Assembly (NCBI GenBank): GCA_002336975.1
Contig: DDFA01000066.1
Span: forward strand, 40,556 to 99,487
Length of the DNA: 58,932 nucleotides
Direction of reading: 5' to 3'
From: Phyllobacteriaceae bacterium UBA1940
GTDB lineage: Bacteria > Pseudomonadota > Alphaproteobacteria > Rhizobiales > Rhizobiaceae
Shown here: positions 9,315 through 17,265 of the stretch, in pieces
How the letters are laid out: every line of letters begins with the position of its first letter
Position numbering within the stretch: the first letter of the stretch is position 1
Made by a program: the position numbers and the translations under genes
The notes under the pieces: generated by a model
The model's database searches: none
Seen by the model: only the letters and a program-made list of their open reading frames with translations
Told to the model about the DNA's origin: nothing

Positions 9315-9323
9315 GCGCTCGAC

Positions 9324-10832
9324 ATGGATCTGTTCTCCAATCTCGCGCTGGGTTTTTCCACCGCCTCGTCGCTCTACAACATCGCCTTCTGCCTGATCGG
9401 CGTACTGCTGGGCACGCTGATCGGCGTGCTGCCGGGCATCGGCGCGACCGCGACCATCGCCATGCTGCTGCCGATCACCTTCCAGATCGGCGATCCGGTG
9501 TCGTCGCTGATCATGCTGGCCGGCATCTATTACGGCGCCCAATACGGCGGCTCGACCACCGCCATCCTGATCAACATGCCGGGCGAATCCTCGTCCGCCG
9601 TGACCGCCATCGACGGCTACCAGATGGCGCGCAAAGGCCGCGCCGGCGTCGCGCTCGCCACCGCCGCGATCGGTTCGTTTTTCGCCGGCTCCGTCGCCAC
9701 CGTGCTGATTGCGCTGTTCGCCCCGCCGCTGACCACGATCGCGCTGAAATTCGGCTCCGCCGAATATTGCTCGCTGATGGTCGTCGGCCTGGTGATGTCG
9801 GTGGCGCTGGCGCACGGTTCCGTCGTCAAGGCGGTCGCCATGGTCATACTCGGCCTGCTGCTCGGCCTTGTCGGCCAGGACGTCATCTCGGGCGCGCCGC
9901 GGCTCAATTTCGGCATGACGCAGCTCGGCGACCAGCTGAATTTCGTCGCGCTGGCGGTCGGCTTGTTCGGCATCGCCGAAATCCTGCGCAACCTCGAGGA
10001 CGAACGCACCCGCGAGGTGCTGATGTCGAAGGTGACCGGGCTGATGCCGACGAAGGAAGATTTCAAGCGCATGGCGATGCCGATCCTGCGCGGCACCGGG
10101 CTGGGTTCGGCGCTCGGCATCCTGCCCGGCAATGGCGCGGTGCTGGCGGCGTTCGCCTCCTACACGATCGAAAAGCGCATGGCCAAGGACCCGCATGAAT
10201 TCGGCCATGGCGCGATCGAAGGCGTCGCCGGACCGGAATCGGCCAACAACGCCGGCGCGCAGACCTCGTTCATCCCGATGCTGACGCTCGGCATCCCCGC
10301 CAATCCGGTGATGGCGCTGATGATCGGCGCGATGATCATCCAGGGCATCGTGCCCGGCCCCAATGTCGCGGCCGAGCGCCCGGCCCTGTTCTGGGGGCTG
10401 ATCGCCTCGATGTGGATCGGCAACCTGCTGCTGGTGATCCTCAACCTGCCGCTGATCGGCCTGTGGGTGAAACTGCTGAAGGTGCCGTACTACGTGCTGT
10501 TCCCGACGATCATGGCCTTCTGTTCGATCGGCGTCTATTCGGTCAACTCCAACATCTGGGACCTCTATGCCGTCGCCTTCTTCGGCCTGCTCGGCTATTT
10601 TCTGGTCAAGCTGCGCTGCGAGCCGGCGCCGCTGCTGCTCGGTTTCGTGCTCGGGCCGCTGCTGGAGGAAAACCTGCGTCGGGCGATGATCCTGTCGCGC
10701 GGCGACCCCACGACCTTCGTCACCCGCCCGATCAGCGCCGGCCTGCTGCTGCTCGCCGTCGCCGTGCTGGTCGTCGTCTTCCTGCCATCGGTGCGCAGGA
10801 AGCGCGAAGAGGTGTTTGTCGAGGACGAATAG
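9324..10832 (+). CDS. Tripartite tricarboxylate transporter permease (TctA family)
   Basis: 502-residue large membrane subunit with many hydrophobic helices, which couples substrate movement to the cation gradient. Typical TctA signatures: IGVLPGIGATATIAMLLP near the N-terminus, YYGAQYGGSTTAILINMPGE, the second LPGNGAVLAAFASYTIEKR repeat, and GPESANNAG. The two similar glycine/proline-rich loops are a mark of the family. Ends the operon; a tRNA gene on the other strand follows about 50 bases later. Confidence 0.95.
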   Translation: MDLFSNLALGFSTASSLYNIAFCLIGVLLGTLIGVLPGIGATATIAMLLPITFQIGDPVSSLIMLAGIYYGAQYGGSTTAILINMPGESSSAVTAIDGYQMARKGRAGVALATAAIGSFFAGSVATVLIALFAPPLTTIALKFGSAEYCSLMVVGLVMSVALAHGSVVKAVAMVILGLLLGLVGQDVISGAPRLNFGMTQLGDQLNFVALAVGLFGIAEILRNLEDERTREVLMSKVTGLMPTKEDFKRMAMPILRGTGLGSALGILPGNGAVLAAFASYTIEKRMAKDPHEFGHGAIEGVAGPESANNAGAQTSFIPMLTLGIPANPVMALMIGAMIIQGIVPGPNVAAERPALFWGLIASMWIGNLLLVILNLPLIGLWVKLLKVPYYVLFPTIMAFCSIGVYSVNSNIWDLYAVAFFGLLGYFLVKLRCEPAPLLLGFVLGPLLEENLRRAMILSRGDPTTFVTRPISAGLLLLAVAVLVVVFLPSVRRKREEVFVEDE

Positions 10833-10882
10833 CCGTCAAGTCCGCAGCCCGGCCGCGAACGCGGCCAAGCGCGGTCTCGATC

Positions 10883-10968
10883 TGGTGCGGGCGGCGGGGA
10901 TCGAACCCGCATGACCAAAGGTCGAGGGATTTTAAGTCCCTTGCGTCTGCCAGTTCCGCCACGCCCGC
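10883..10968 (-). tRNA. tRNA-Leu (anticodon UAA)
   Basis: A complete class II tRNA on the minus strand. The acceptor stem GCGGGCG pairs with CGCCCGC, the anticodon loop CTTAAAA carries TAA between AGGGA and TCCCT, a long variable arm (GACC...GGTC) marks a leucine tRNA, and the T loop GGTTCGATCC is standard. The 3' CCA is encoded (10883-10885). No integrase or duplicated 3' end is seen nearby, so it is not visibly used as an attachment site. Confidence 0.97.
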
Positions 10969-11171
10969 GTGCCGCTGGCTTATTACGGCTGCGGCGGGTC
11001 GGCAACCGGTCATTGCGGCATTCGCGCGCTCGCCCTCGGCTGGCGGCGGGCCTGGGCGCAATCGTCACGCAATCGCCGCAGGATCGCCACATCCGCTCCC
11101 ATGTTCCGCCGGTTTCAAAGCCGACCACTCCGGCGGCCGGACATCTGTCCCGGCAAGATTGGAGAGACCAA

Positions 11172-11684
11172 GTGAACAAGACTTTTCTTGCCGCGCTCGT
11201 CGCGGCGCCCGTGCTGATCGGCGCGGCGCTTGCCCAGGCAGCCGACCAGGTCAATGGCGACGTCAGCCCGCAGGCCGACGACTTCGGCGGCGTCAAGATC
11301 GGCGCGCTCAACTGCGATGTCGGCGGCGGCTTCGGTTACGTGCTGGGCTCCGCCAAGCAGATGGACTGCACCTTCCGCTCCACCAGCGGCCAGGCCGAAC
11401 GCTACACCGGCGCGATCAGGAAGCTCGGCGTCGATCTCGGCTTCACCACCAAGGGCAGGCTGGTATGGGCGGTGTTTGCGCCGACCGCCGGCTACCACAA
11501 GGGCTCGCTTGGCGGCGTCTATGAGGGCGCCAGCGTCGAGGCGACCGTCGGCGCGGGCGTCGGCGCCAATGTGCTGGTTGGCGGCACGTCGGGCTCGATC
11601 AGCCTGCAGACGGTCAGCGTCACCGGCCAGCTCGGGCTGAACCTGGCTGCGGCCGGAACCTCGCTGACGCTCAACGCTGAATGA
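11172..11684 (+). CDS. Exported DUF992 domain protein
   Basis: 170-residue secreted or periplasmic protein of the DUF992 family, widespread in Rhizobiales and of unknown function. GTG at 11172 is preceded by GGAGAG at the right distance. The signal peptide ends near residues 21-24. The family core is clear: IGALNCDVGGGFGYVLGSAK, the ERYTGAIRKLGVDLGF block, LVWAVFAPTAGY, and the glycine-rich GAGVGANVLVGG. Such proteins are predicted beta-sandwiches. Convergent with the GFA gene across an inverted repeat. Confidence 0.9.
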   Translation: MNKTFLAALVAAPVLIGAALAQAADQVNGDVSPQADDFGGVKIGALNCDVGGGFGYVLGSAKQMDCTFRSTSGQAERYTGAIRKLGVDLGFTTKGRLVWAVFAPTAGYHKGSLGGVYEGASVEATVGAGVGANVLVGGTSGSISLQTVSVTGQLGLNLAAAGTSLTLNAE

Positions 11685-11688
11685 CCGG

Positions 11689-11724
11689 ATCGGGGGCCGG
11701 CGCCGAAAAGCGCGGGCTCCCGAT
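11689..11724. terminator. Inverted repeat between convergent genes
   Basis: ATCGGGGGCC at 11689-11698 pairs with GGCTCCCGAT at 11715-11724 (one G-T pair), in the 48-base gap between the DUF992 stop and the GFA stop. It lacks a T-run but is well placed to act in both directions. Confidence 0.4.
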
Positions 11725-11732
11725 GTTCCATC

Positions 11733-12194
11733 TCAGGCCGGCGACCAGTTCCGGTAGGCCTCGATCAGTTCCGGCATCCGGTCCATCGGCGGAAATCGCT
11801 CGAAACCGTGCGGCGCGCCGGTTTCGGCGAAGGCAAGCTTTTCGCTCATGTAGGTCTCGACGAACGGCGCGATGCCCGAGGTGTCGTCGAGCATGGTCGG
11901 GCGCAGATTGACGAACCCGTCCAGCCCGGCGATCCGCGTGTACATCCAGCTCATGCAATGGCCGCAGAAATAATGTCGTGCGTCGGGGCCATGCAGGCCA
12001 CCGATGACCGGCTCTCCCTCGACAACCGCGAACCCGTCGGCCGGGATCGCCGCCGACAGCGAATAGGCCGACGAACTCATCCGCTGACAGCCGGTGCAGT
12101 GGCAGGCCATCGTCACCATCGGCGCCCTGGTCACCTTCAGCCGCACCCGGCCGCAGCGGCAGCCGCCTTCGCGCGGCAAGGTCCAGTCGACCAT
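11733..12194 (-). CDS. GFA / CENP-V domain zinc protein
   Basis: 153-residue protein of the glutathione-dependent formaldehyde-activating (GFA)-like family. The zinc ligands are all visible: CRCG near the N-terminus, CHCTGC in the middle and CGHC about halfway. Most members have no proven formaldehyde activity, so only the family is assigned. The start ATG at 12194 is 3 bases from the stop of the upstream glutathione transferase-like gene, which gives a two-gene operon and fits a thiol or electrophile detoxification theme. Confidence 0.9.
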   Translation of the reverse strand: MVDWTLPREGGCRCGRVRLKVTRAPMVTMACHCTGCQRMSSSAYSLSAAIPADGFAVVEGEPVIGGLHGPDARHYFCGHCMSWMYTRIAGLDGFVNLRPTMLDDTSGIAPFVETYMSEKLAFAETGAPHGFERFPPMDRMPELIEAYRNWSPA

Positions 12195-12197
12195 CGC

Positions 12198-13067
12198 TCA
12201 GGCTCCGCCGATCTTGTCCTGCGTTTTGGTGTCGAAGTCCGAGGCATCGTGGCGCTCGCGCAACTGGCTCTCGGGTTTTCCGGACACCCGGTTGACCATG
12301 CGCCCGCGCCTCACCGCCGGCCGCGCGTGAAGCTGCTCCGCCCAGCGGATAACGTTCCTGTATTCGTGCACCGACAGGAATTCGGCAGCCTCATAGGCCC
12401 AGCCCATCACCATGCCGCCGTACCACGGCCAGATCGCCATGTCGGCGATCGTGTAGTCGGCGCCGGCGATGAACTCATTGTCGGCCAGCCGTCTGTCGAG
12501 CACGTCGAGCTGGCGCTTGGTCTCCATCGCATAGCGGTCGATGGCGTATTTGATCTTTTCCGGCGCGTAGGCGTAGAAATGGCCGAACCCGCCGCCGAGG
12601 AACGGCGCCGAACCCATCTGCCAGAACAGCCATGACAGCGTCTCGGCGCGTTCGGCCGGGTCGGTCGGGAGGAAGGCGTTGCCGAACTTTTCCGCCAGGT
12701 AGACCAGGATCGCCCCGGACTCGAACACGCGGATCGGTTCCGGCCCGCCGCGGTCCATCAGCGCCGGGATCTTCGAGTTCGGATTGACCTCGACAAAGCC
12801 GGACGAGAATTGCTGGCCTTCATTGATGCGGATCAGCCAGGCGTCGTATTCCGCCCCCTTGTGGCCGGCCGCCAGCAGTTCCTCCAGCATGATCGTCACC
12901 TTCTGGCCGTTCGGGGTGCCAAGCGAATAGAGCTGCAGCGGATGCTTGCCGACCGGCAACTCCTTGTCGTGGGTCGCGCCGGCGATCGGCCGGTTGATCG
13001 AGGCGAACGCCCCGCCATTGCCCTGTTCCCAGGTCCAGACTTTGGGCGGCGTATAGGCTTGCGACAT
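12198..13067 (-). CDS. yghU: YghU-type glutathione S-transferase / disulfide reductase
   Basis: 289 residues with a long N-terminal extension (YTPPKVWTWEQGNGGAFASINRPIAG) and then PVGKHPLQLYSLGTPNGQKVTIMLEEL, the signature of YghU-like enzymes. Known YghU acts as a glutathione-dependent disulfide-bond reductase, with an N-terminal thioredoxin-like and a C-terminal helical domain. NPNSKIPALMD and ESGAILVYLAEKFG mark the glutathione site. Likely cotranscribed with the GFA gene. Confidence 0.93.
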   Translation of the reverse strand: MSQAYTPPKVWTWEQGNGGAFASINRPIAGATHDKELPVGKHPLQLYSLGTPNGQKVTIMLEELLAAGHKGAEYDAWLIRINEGQQFSSGFVEVNPNSKIPALMDRGGPEPIRVFESGAILVYLAEKFGNAFLPTDPAERAETLSWLFWQMGSAPFLGGGFGHFYAYAPEKIKYAIDRYAMETKRQLDVLDRRLADNEFIAGADYTIADMAIWPWYGGMVMGWAYEAAEFLSVHEYRNVIRWAEQLHARPAVRRGRMVNRVSGKPESQLRERHDASDFDTKTQDKIGGA

Positions 13068-13180
13068 GTGGAAAGCGCTCCGGCATTCGTTGGTTCGAAC
13101 GCACCAGATAGGTTGCGGGCGCGGCGATTGCCATCAAATTGCGTTGATGACCCTTTGGGCCTCGCTGAATGCAGACGGCC

Positions 13181-14482
13181 TCAGGCGGCGCGCAACTCCG
13201 AAAGGTCGGCTGCGTCGAGTTCAATCGCATCGAATTCAAGCGCCAGGAATTCCGCCGTCTGCAGGTCGAGCGCTTCGAGCGCGGCCTCGTCCGACGACTG
13301 AGGTTCGAGCAGCGCCATTTCGGCGGCCTCGGCGGCAAGCCGCTGTTCTTCCAGCTGCGCGGCATGTTCGATCGCCTGCAAGTCGGCGGCATGGCGGCGG
13401 GCATTGTCGCGCAGCAGCTGGACATGGATGCCCGACAACAGCGCCGACAGTTTTGGATCGCGGTCGCCGGCAGCTCGCAGCATCACCCAGCTGACCTCCT
13501 GCGGGCCTGCGACGCGCTTGCCGCGCGCAACGTCGCGCCAGACATGGATGGCGGCGATGAACACCGGATAGGTGCTGGCGGCAAGCCCGGCGGCGCGCAA
13601 CAGCGCCTCAAGCGCCACGTCGCGCCCGTCGGCGAGCAGAGAGCGCACCCGCGATTCCTTGTGCTCCGACAAGGCGACCAGCGCCGCGCCGAAAAAGTCG
13701 ATCTTGCCGAAGGCGACGATGCGCACGAGAAAGCTCGAGGTCAGCTGGCCGGTGGAGCGCAACTGGCTGACAAGCGCCGGGCATTGCGCCGCCGGCGTCT
13801 GGTCGAGCAGGCTGACGCAGGCGCTGACGCAGGCTTCGCGCGCCACCCGCTCGGCGCGCGGCTGGCCCATCAGCGCCCGCACCAGCGGCGCGGCGCTCAG
13901 CGCCTCGCCGAGCTTGCCGAGCAACAAATGGTGGGTGTCGGGCGCAAGCTGGCGGCTGGCGAGCAGCGCCTCGCGCACACAGGCTTCGCCGCCGTGGCGT
14001 TCGGCGATCCGCTTCAGGCTGGCCGGGCCGATGTCGGCGCCGGTATTTTGAATGAGCGCAAGACAGGCCATCGGCCCGCTCACCTCGGCGATTGCGGCCG
14101 CCAGCGGCGCGCTGACGCGCGGCCGCATCGCCACCATCCGGCAGCTCTCCTCGTTCGATCCCGCAACCAGGTCGATCAGATAGTCGTCGCTCAGCACCGG
14201 CGAGCGCAGCAGCACTACCGCCGCGATCTCGGGCTGGTCGCAGGCGAGCGCCGACATAATCTGCACCGGGGCGCGATGGCAAAGCGACAGCGATTCGGCG
14301 ATCGCAAGCCTCACCTTCGGCGACGGGTCGTCCAGCAGCATGGTCAGCGCCGCTTCGGCGGCGCAGCGGTCTTCGAAACAGAGCTCGCTGACCGCGTAGG
14401 CGCGGCCGAGCGCGTGAACGGCTGCCGCACGCTCGGAGACTTTCGCCGTCTCGATCCATTTCAGAAATTGATGAACTATCAT
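13181..14482 (-). CDS. DUF2336 domain protein
   Basis: 433-residue, alanine/leucine-rich protein predicted to be all helical, with HEAT-like repeats, for example the segments around SERAAAVHALGRAY and DPSPKVRLAIAESLS. This matches DUF2336, a family common in Alphaproteobacteria with no settled role. The C-terminus is rich in glutamate, leucine and alanine and may be a coiled coil. ATG at 14482 has only a weak ribosome site. Divergent from the MaoC/CitE operon. Confidence 0.85.
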   Translation of the reverse strand: MIVHQFLKWIETAKVSERAAAVHALGRAYAVSELCFEDRCAAEAALTMLLDDPSPKVRLAIAESLSLCHRAPVQIMSALACDQPEIAAVVLLRSPVLSDDYLIDLVAGSNEESCRMVAMRPRVSAPLAAAIAEVSGPMACLALIQNTGADIGPASLKRIAERHGGEACVREALLASRQLAPDTHHLLLGKLGEALSAAPLVRALMGQPRAERVAREACVSACVSLLDQTPAAQCPALVSQLRSTGQLTSSFLVRIVAFGKIDFFGAALVALSEHKESRVRSLLADGRDVALEALLRAAGLAASTYPVFIAAIHVWRDVARGKRVAGPQEVSWVMLRAAGDRDPKLSALLSGIHVQLLRDNARRHAADLQAIEHAAQLEEQRLAAEAAEMALLEPQSSDEAALEALDLQTAEFLALEFDAIELDAADLSELRAA

Positions 14483-14640
14483 CGACTCAAAAACACCTCA
14501 CTCGCCGAACACCGTATCGGCAAAAGGTTTAGGAACTGTTCACCATGAATCTTAAGGGCTGATCTGGCCTTTGCGGGCTTGCGCGCGGCGGGGGCGATGC
14601 TACTCACAGAGCAATGTGACAAACGGTCGAGGAGAAGGCG

Positions 14641-15093
14641 ATGGCGGGGCTGTATCTTGAGGAGTTCGAAGTCGGTCAGGTGGTGCGGCACGCCCTGACC
14701 AGAAGCATCACCGAAAGCGACAATGTGCTGTTCTCGGTGATGACGATGAACCCGCAGCCGCTGCATATCGACTTCGATTTCGCCGCCAAGACCGAATGGG
14801 GCAAGCCGCTGGTCAATTCGCTGTTCACGCTCGGGCTGATGATCGGCATTTCGGTGCATGACACGACGCTGGGCACCACCATCGCCAATCTCGGCATGAC
14901 CGACACCGTCTTCCCCGCGCCGGTGTTTCACGGCGACACGATCCGCGTCGAAACCGAGGTGAAGTCGATCCGGGCGTCGAAGTCGAAGGACGACCGCGGC
15001 ATCGTCGAATTCGAGCACCGCGCCTACAACCAGCATGGAACGCTGGTGGCCAAGACGACGCGGCAGGCGATGATCAAGCGGAAGCCGTCCTGA
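14641..15093 (+). CDS. MaoC family (R)-specific enoyl-CoA hydratase-like protein
   Basis: 150-residue hot-dog fold protein. The hydratase-type region SDNVLFSVMTMNPQPLHIDFDFA holds the Asp...His residues used by MaoC dehydratases. ATG at 14641 follows GAGGAGAAGG. Its stop overlaps the start of the CitE-like lyase (TGATG), so the two work together: a hydratase acting on an unsaturated acyl-CoA and a lyase or thioesterase acting on the resulting malyl- or methylmalyl-type CoA ester is a reasonable inference. It is too short to be the double hot-dog mesaconyl-CoA hydratase. Confidence 0.9.
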   Translation: MAGLYLEEFEVGQVVRHALTRSITESDNVLFSVMTMNPQPLHIDFDFAAKTEWGKPLVNSLFTLGLMIGISVHDTTLGTTIANLGMTDTVFPAPVFHGDTIRVETEVKSIRASKSKDDRGIVEFEHRAYNQHGTLVAKTTRQAMIKRKPS

Positions 15094-15971
15094 TGCGGTC
15101 GCTGCTGTTCGTTCCAGGCGATTCGGAGAAGAAGCTCGACAAAGGCCTGTCGGCCGGCGCCGACGTACTGATCATCGACCTGGAGGATTCGGTGGCGCCG
15201 GAGCGCAAGCCGCTGGCGCGCCGCATCGCCGCCGACTTCCTGGCGGGGGCGCGCGGCCAGACGCGCGCAATACTCTATGTGCGCGTCAATGAACTGGATG
15301 GCGGCATGACCGACGACGACCTGGCCGCGGTGATGGCGGCGGCCCCCGACGGCGTGATGTTGCCCAAATGCTGCGGCGCGGCCGATGCGGTGCGCCTGTC
15401 GGCCAAGCTGCGCGTCGCCGAAGCGCAGGCGGGACTGGCCGACGGTTCGACCGCGGTCATTCCGCTGATCACCGAGACCGCGCGGGCGCTGCTGGCGGCG
15501 CCGAGTTTTTGCGTGCCGCTGCCGCGGGTCGCCGGCGTCACCTGGGGCGCCGAAGACCTGTCGGCCGACATCGGCGCGCGCGAGACGCGCGACCCGCGTG
15601 GCCGCTATGCGGACGTATTCCGCCACGCCCGCACCATGACGCTGCTGGCGGCGACGGCGACGCAAGCCGCGGCGATCGACACGGTGTTTGTCGACTTCCG
15701 CGACCTCGACGCGCTGGCCGCCGAATGCGCCGAGGCCGAACGCGACGGGTTTACCGGCAAAATGGCGATCCATCCGGCCCAGGTGCCGGTCATCAACGAC
15801 GCCTTCACCCCGTCCGGCGCATCGATCGCCCAGGCGCATGCGATCGTCAAGGCGTTCGAGGACGCCGGCAATCCGGGCGTCGTCGGCCTCGGCGGCAAGA
15901 TGTACGACCGGCCGCATCTGCGCCGCGCCGAGCGCCTGCTGGCGCGCGCCGCCGTCGCCGGCCTCGCCTGA
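15093..15971 (+). CDS. CitE-like CoA ester lyase (HpcH/HpaI superfamily)
   Basis: 292-residue TIM-barrel enzyme. LFVPGDSEKKL, LIIDLEDSVAPERK, LPKC, ITETARALL and WGAEDLSADIGA are standard for malyl-CoA, methylmalyl-CoA and citramalyl-CoA lyases and for the related (S)-malyl-CoA thioesterase. The length fits the Mcl2/CitE group. The substrate cannot be fixed from sequence; the coupled MaoC partner suggests a mesaconyl- or methylmalyl-type CoA. It ends exactly where the convergent flavin reductase ends: the two stops form TGATCA. Confidence 0.9.
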   Translation: MRSLLFVPGDSEKKLDKGLSAGADVLIIDLEDSVAPERKPLARRIAADFLAGARGQTRAILYVRVNELDGGMTDDDLAAVMAAAPDGVMLPKCCGAADAVRLSAKLRVAEAQAGLADGSTAVIPLITETARALLAAPSFCVPLPRVAGVTWGAEDLSADIGARETRDPRGRYADVFRHARTMTLLAATATQAAAIDTVFVDFRDLDALAAECAEAERDGFTGKMAIHPAQVPVINDAFTPSGASIAQAHAIVKAFEDAGNPGVVGLGGKMYDRPHLRRAERLLARAAVAGLA

Positions 15972-16580
15972 TCAGTCAGCCGTCCAGCGCGGCCGGCGCA
16001 TCTGGAACACCGACGTCACCGTCGCATAGTCGAGATAGCCGAGGCGCGAAAGATTGCCGGCCTTGACCACGTCGAACAGGCCGTCGGTCAGCGCCGCGTC
16101 GTCGATATGCACGCCGACGACCTCGCCGATGACGACGATGCTGGTCCCGCCTCGACCGCCGAGCCCGCGCGGCCGCATCACCTCGGTGACCTTGCATTCG
16201 AGCGCAGCGGCGGCCTGCGCCACGCGCGGCGGTCGCACCAGGCGGCTGGGCGCGTGGGTCAGCCCGGCATAGCCGAACTCGTCGACCCCGTGCGGCGCGT
16301 CGACCGAGGTCGCGACCACCTGTGCAGCGAGGTTTCCGGTCGCGAGGCTGGCGACGAACTCGCCGGTCAGCTCGGCATTGGTGGCGCTGTCCTTGGCCCC
16401 GTCGGAGGAGAACCAGACGAGGAAGGGATCGTCCGACAGCATGTTGAAGAAGGAATAGGGAGCGAGATTGATATTGCCGGCGGCGTCGCAGGTCGAGATC
16501 CAGCCGATGGGGCGCGGCGAGACGATCGCCTTGGCGGGATTGTGCGGCAGGCCGTGACCGTCCTTCGGTTGGTAAAACAT
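15972..16580 (-). CDS. Flavin reductase family protein (FMN-binding split barrel)
   Basis: 202 residues. IVSPRPIGWISTCDAAGNINLAPYSFFN and the following DDPFLVWFSSDG block match the flavin reductase-like FMN-binding domain. Proteins of this type hold FMN and may reduce free flavin or act as a flavin store. Three bases separate its start from the stop of the upstream nitroreductase gene, giving an operon of two flavin enzymes. The natural partner is not evident. Confidence 0.9.
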   Translation of the reverse strand: MFYQPKDGHGLPHNPAKAIVSPRPIGWISTCDAAGNINLAPYSFFNMLSDDPFLVWFSSDGAKDSATNAELTGEFVASLATGNLAAQVVATSVDAPHGVDEFGYAGLTHAPSRLVRPPRVAQAAAALECKVTEVMRPRGLGGRGGTSIVVIGEVVGVHIDDAALTDGLFDVVKAGNLSRLGYLDYATVTSVFQMRRPRWTAD

Positions 16581-16583
16581 CGC

Positions 16584-17168
16584 TCAGCCGGCCTCCGGCC
16601 CGGAATAGTCGGTGTAGAGCGTCTTCCAGTCCGGGCGCGGACGGTCGGGAAAGTCGCCGTCAACGACGCCGATATGGACGAAGCCGACCACGCGCTCATT
16701 GGCTTTGAGGCCAAGGATCGCCCTGCCCTCGGCGGTGTCGGAATACCAGTTGGTGATCCAGTTGGCGCCATAGCCGATCGCCTGGGCGGCAAGCGACAGG
16801 TTCATCGCCGCCGCGCCGCCCGACAGGAACATTTCCCATTGCGGGATCTTTGGATTGTCGCGGGCAATCGATACGACGCCGACGACCAGCGGCGCGCGCG
16901 AGAAGCGCGTCCGCTCCTTCTCGAGCCGCATCTCGGGCAGTTCGCCCTCGAGCTTGACGGCCAGTTCGGCAAGCCTGTCGCCGATCTCGCGCCGCGCCGC
17001 GCCGCGATAGAGAATGAACCGCCACGGCGCCAGCCGGCCATGGTCGGGCACCCGCGAGGCGATGCGCATCATCAGGTCGATTTCCTCGTCCGTCGGCCCG
17101 GGGCCGGACATCTGGTCGATCGGCGCGGACTTGCGCGCCAACAGGAAATCGATAACGGCTCGGTTCAC
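16584..17168 (-). CDS. Nitroreductase family protein (YdjA-like)
   Basis: FMN-dependent NAD(P)H oxidoreductase of about 194 residues. NRAVIDFLLARKSAPIDQM, ASRVPDHGRLAPWRFILY, VPQ-like IPQWEMFLSGGAAAMNLSLAAQAIGYGANW and ERVVGFVHIG match the compact YdjA-type nitroreductases. I chose GTG at 17168 because GAGG lies 7 bases upstream and the protein then begins right at the family start; longer frames are proline/arginine-rich non-homologous sequence. The physiological substrate is unknown. Confidence 0.9.
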   Translation of the reverse strand: MNRAVIDFLLARKSAPIDQMSGPGPTDEEIDLMMRIASRVPDHGRLAPWRFILYRGAARREIGDRLAELAVKLEGELPEMRLEKERTRFSRAPLVVGVVSIARDNPKIPQWEMFLSGGAAAMNLSLAAQAIGYGANWITNWYSDTAEGRAILGLKANERVVGFVHIGVVDGDFPDRPRPDWKTLYTDYSGPEAG

Positions 17169-17265
17169 GTCATATCCTCGGTCGTGGGGGGCTTTGTCGG
17201 CGCGCGGCGGCGCAACTTGGCGAAACGGTCTTGAATTTGCCACCGCGCTGGGTTTCAACGCAAGC

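Noticed and set aside
10883..10968. tRNA-Leu as an integration site
   Set aside because: No integrase and no repeat of the tRNA 3' end were seen within the window.
13169..14548. Plus-strand frame opposite the DUF2336 gene
   Set aside because: The minus strand shows coherent HEAT-like helical repeats; the plus strand is Arg/Gln/His-rich filler.
14539..14556. CtrA-like site in the DUF2336/MaoC divergent region
   Set aside because: TTCA and TTAA half-sites are present, but the spacing is 9 instead of 7 bases.
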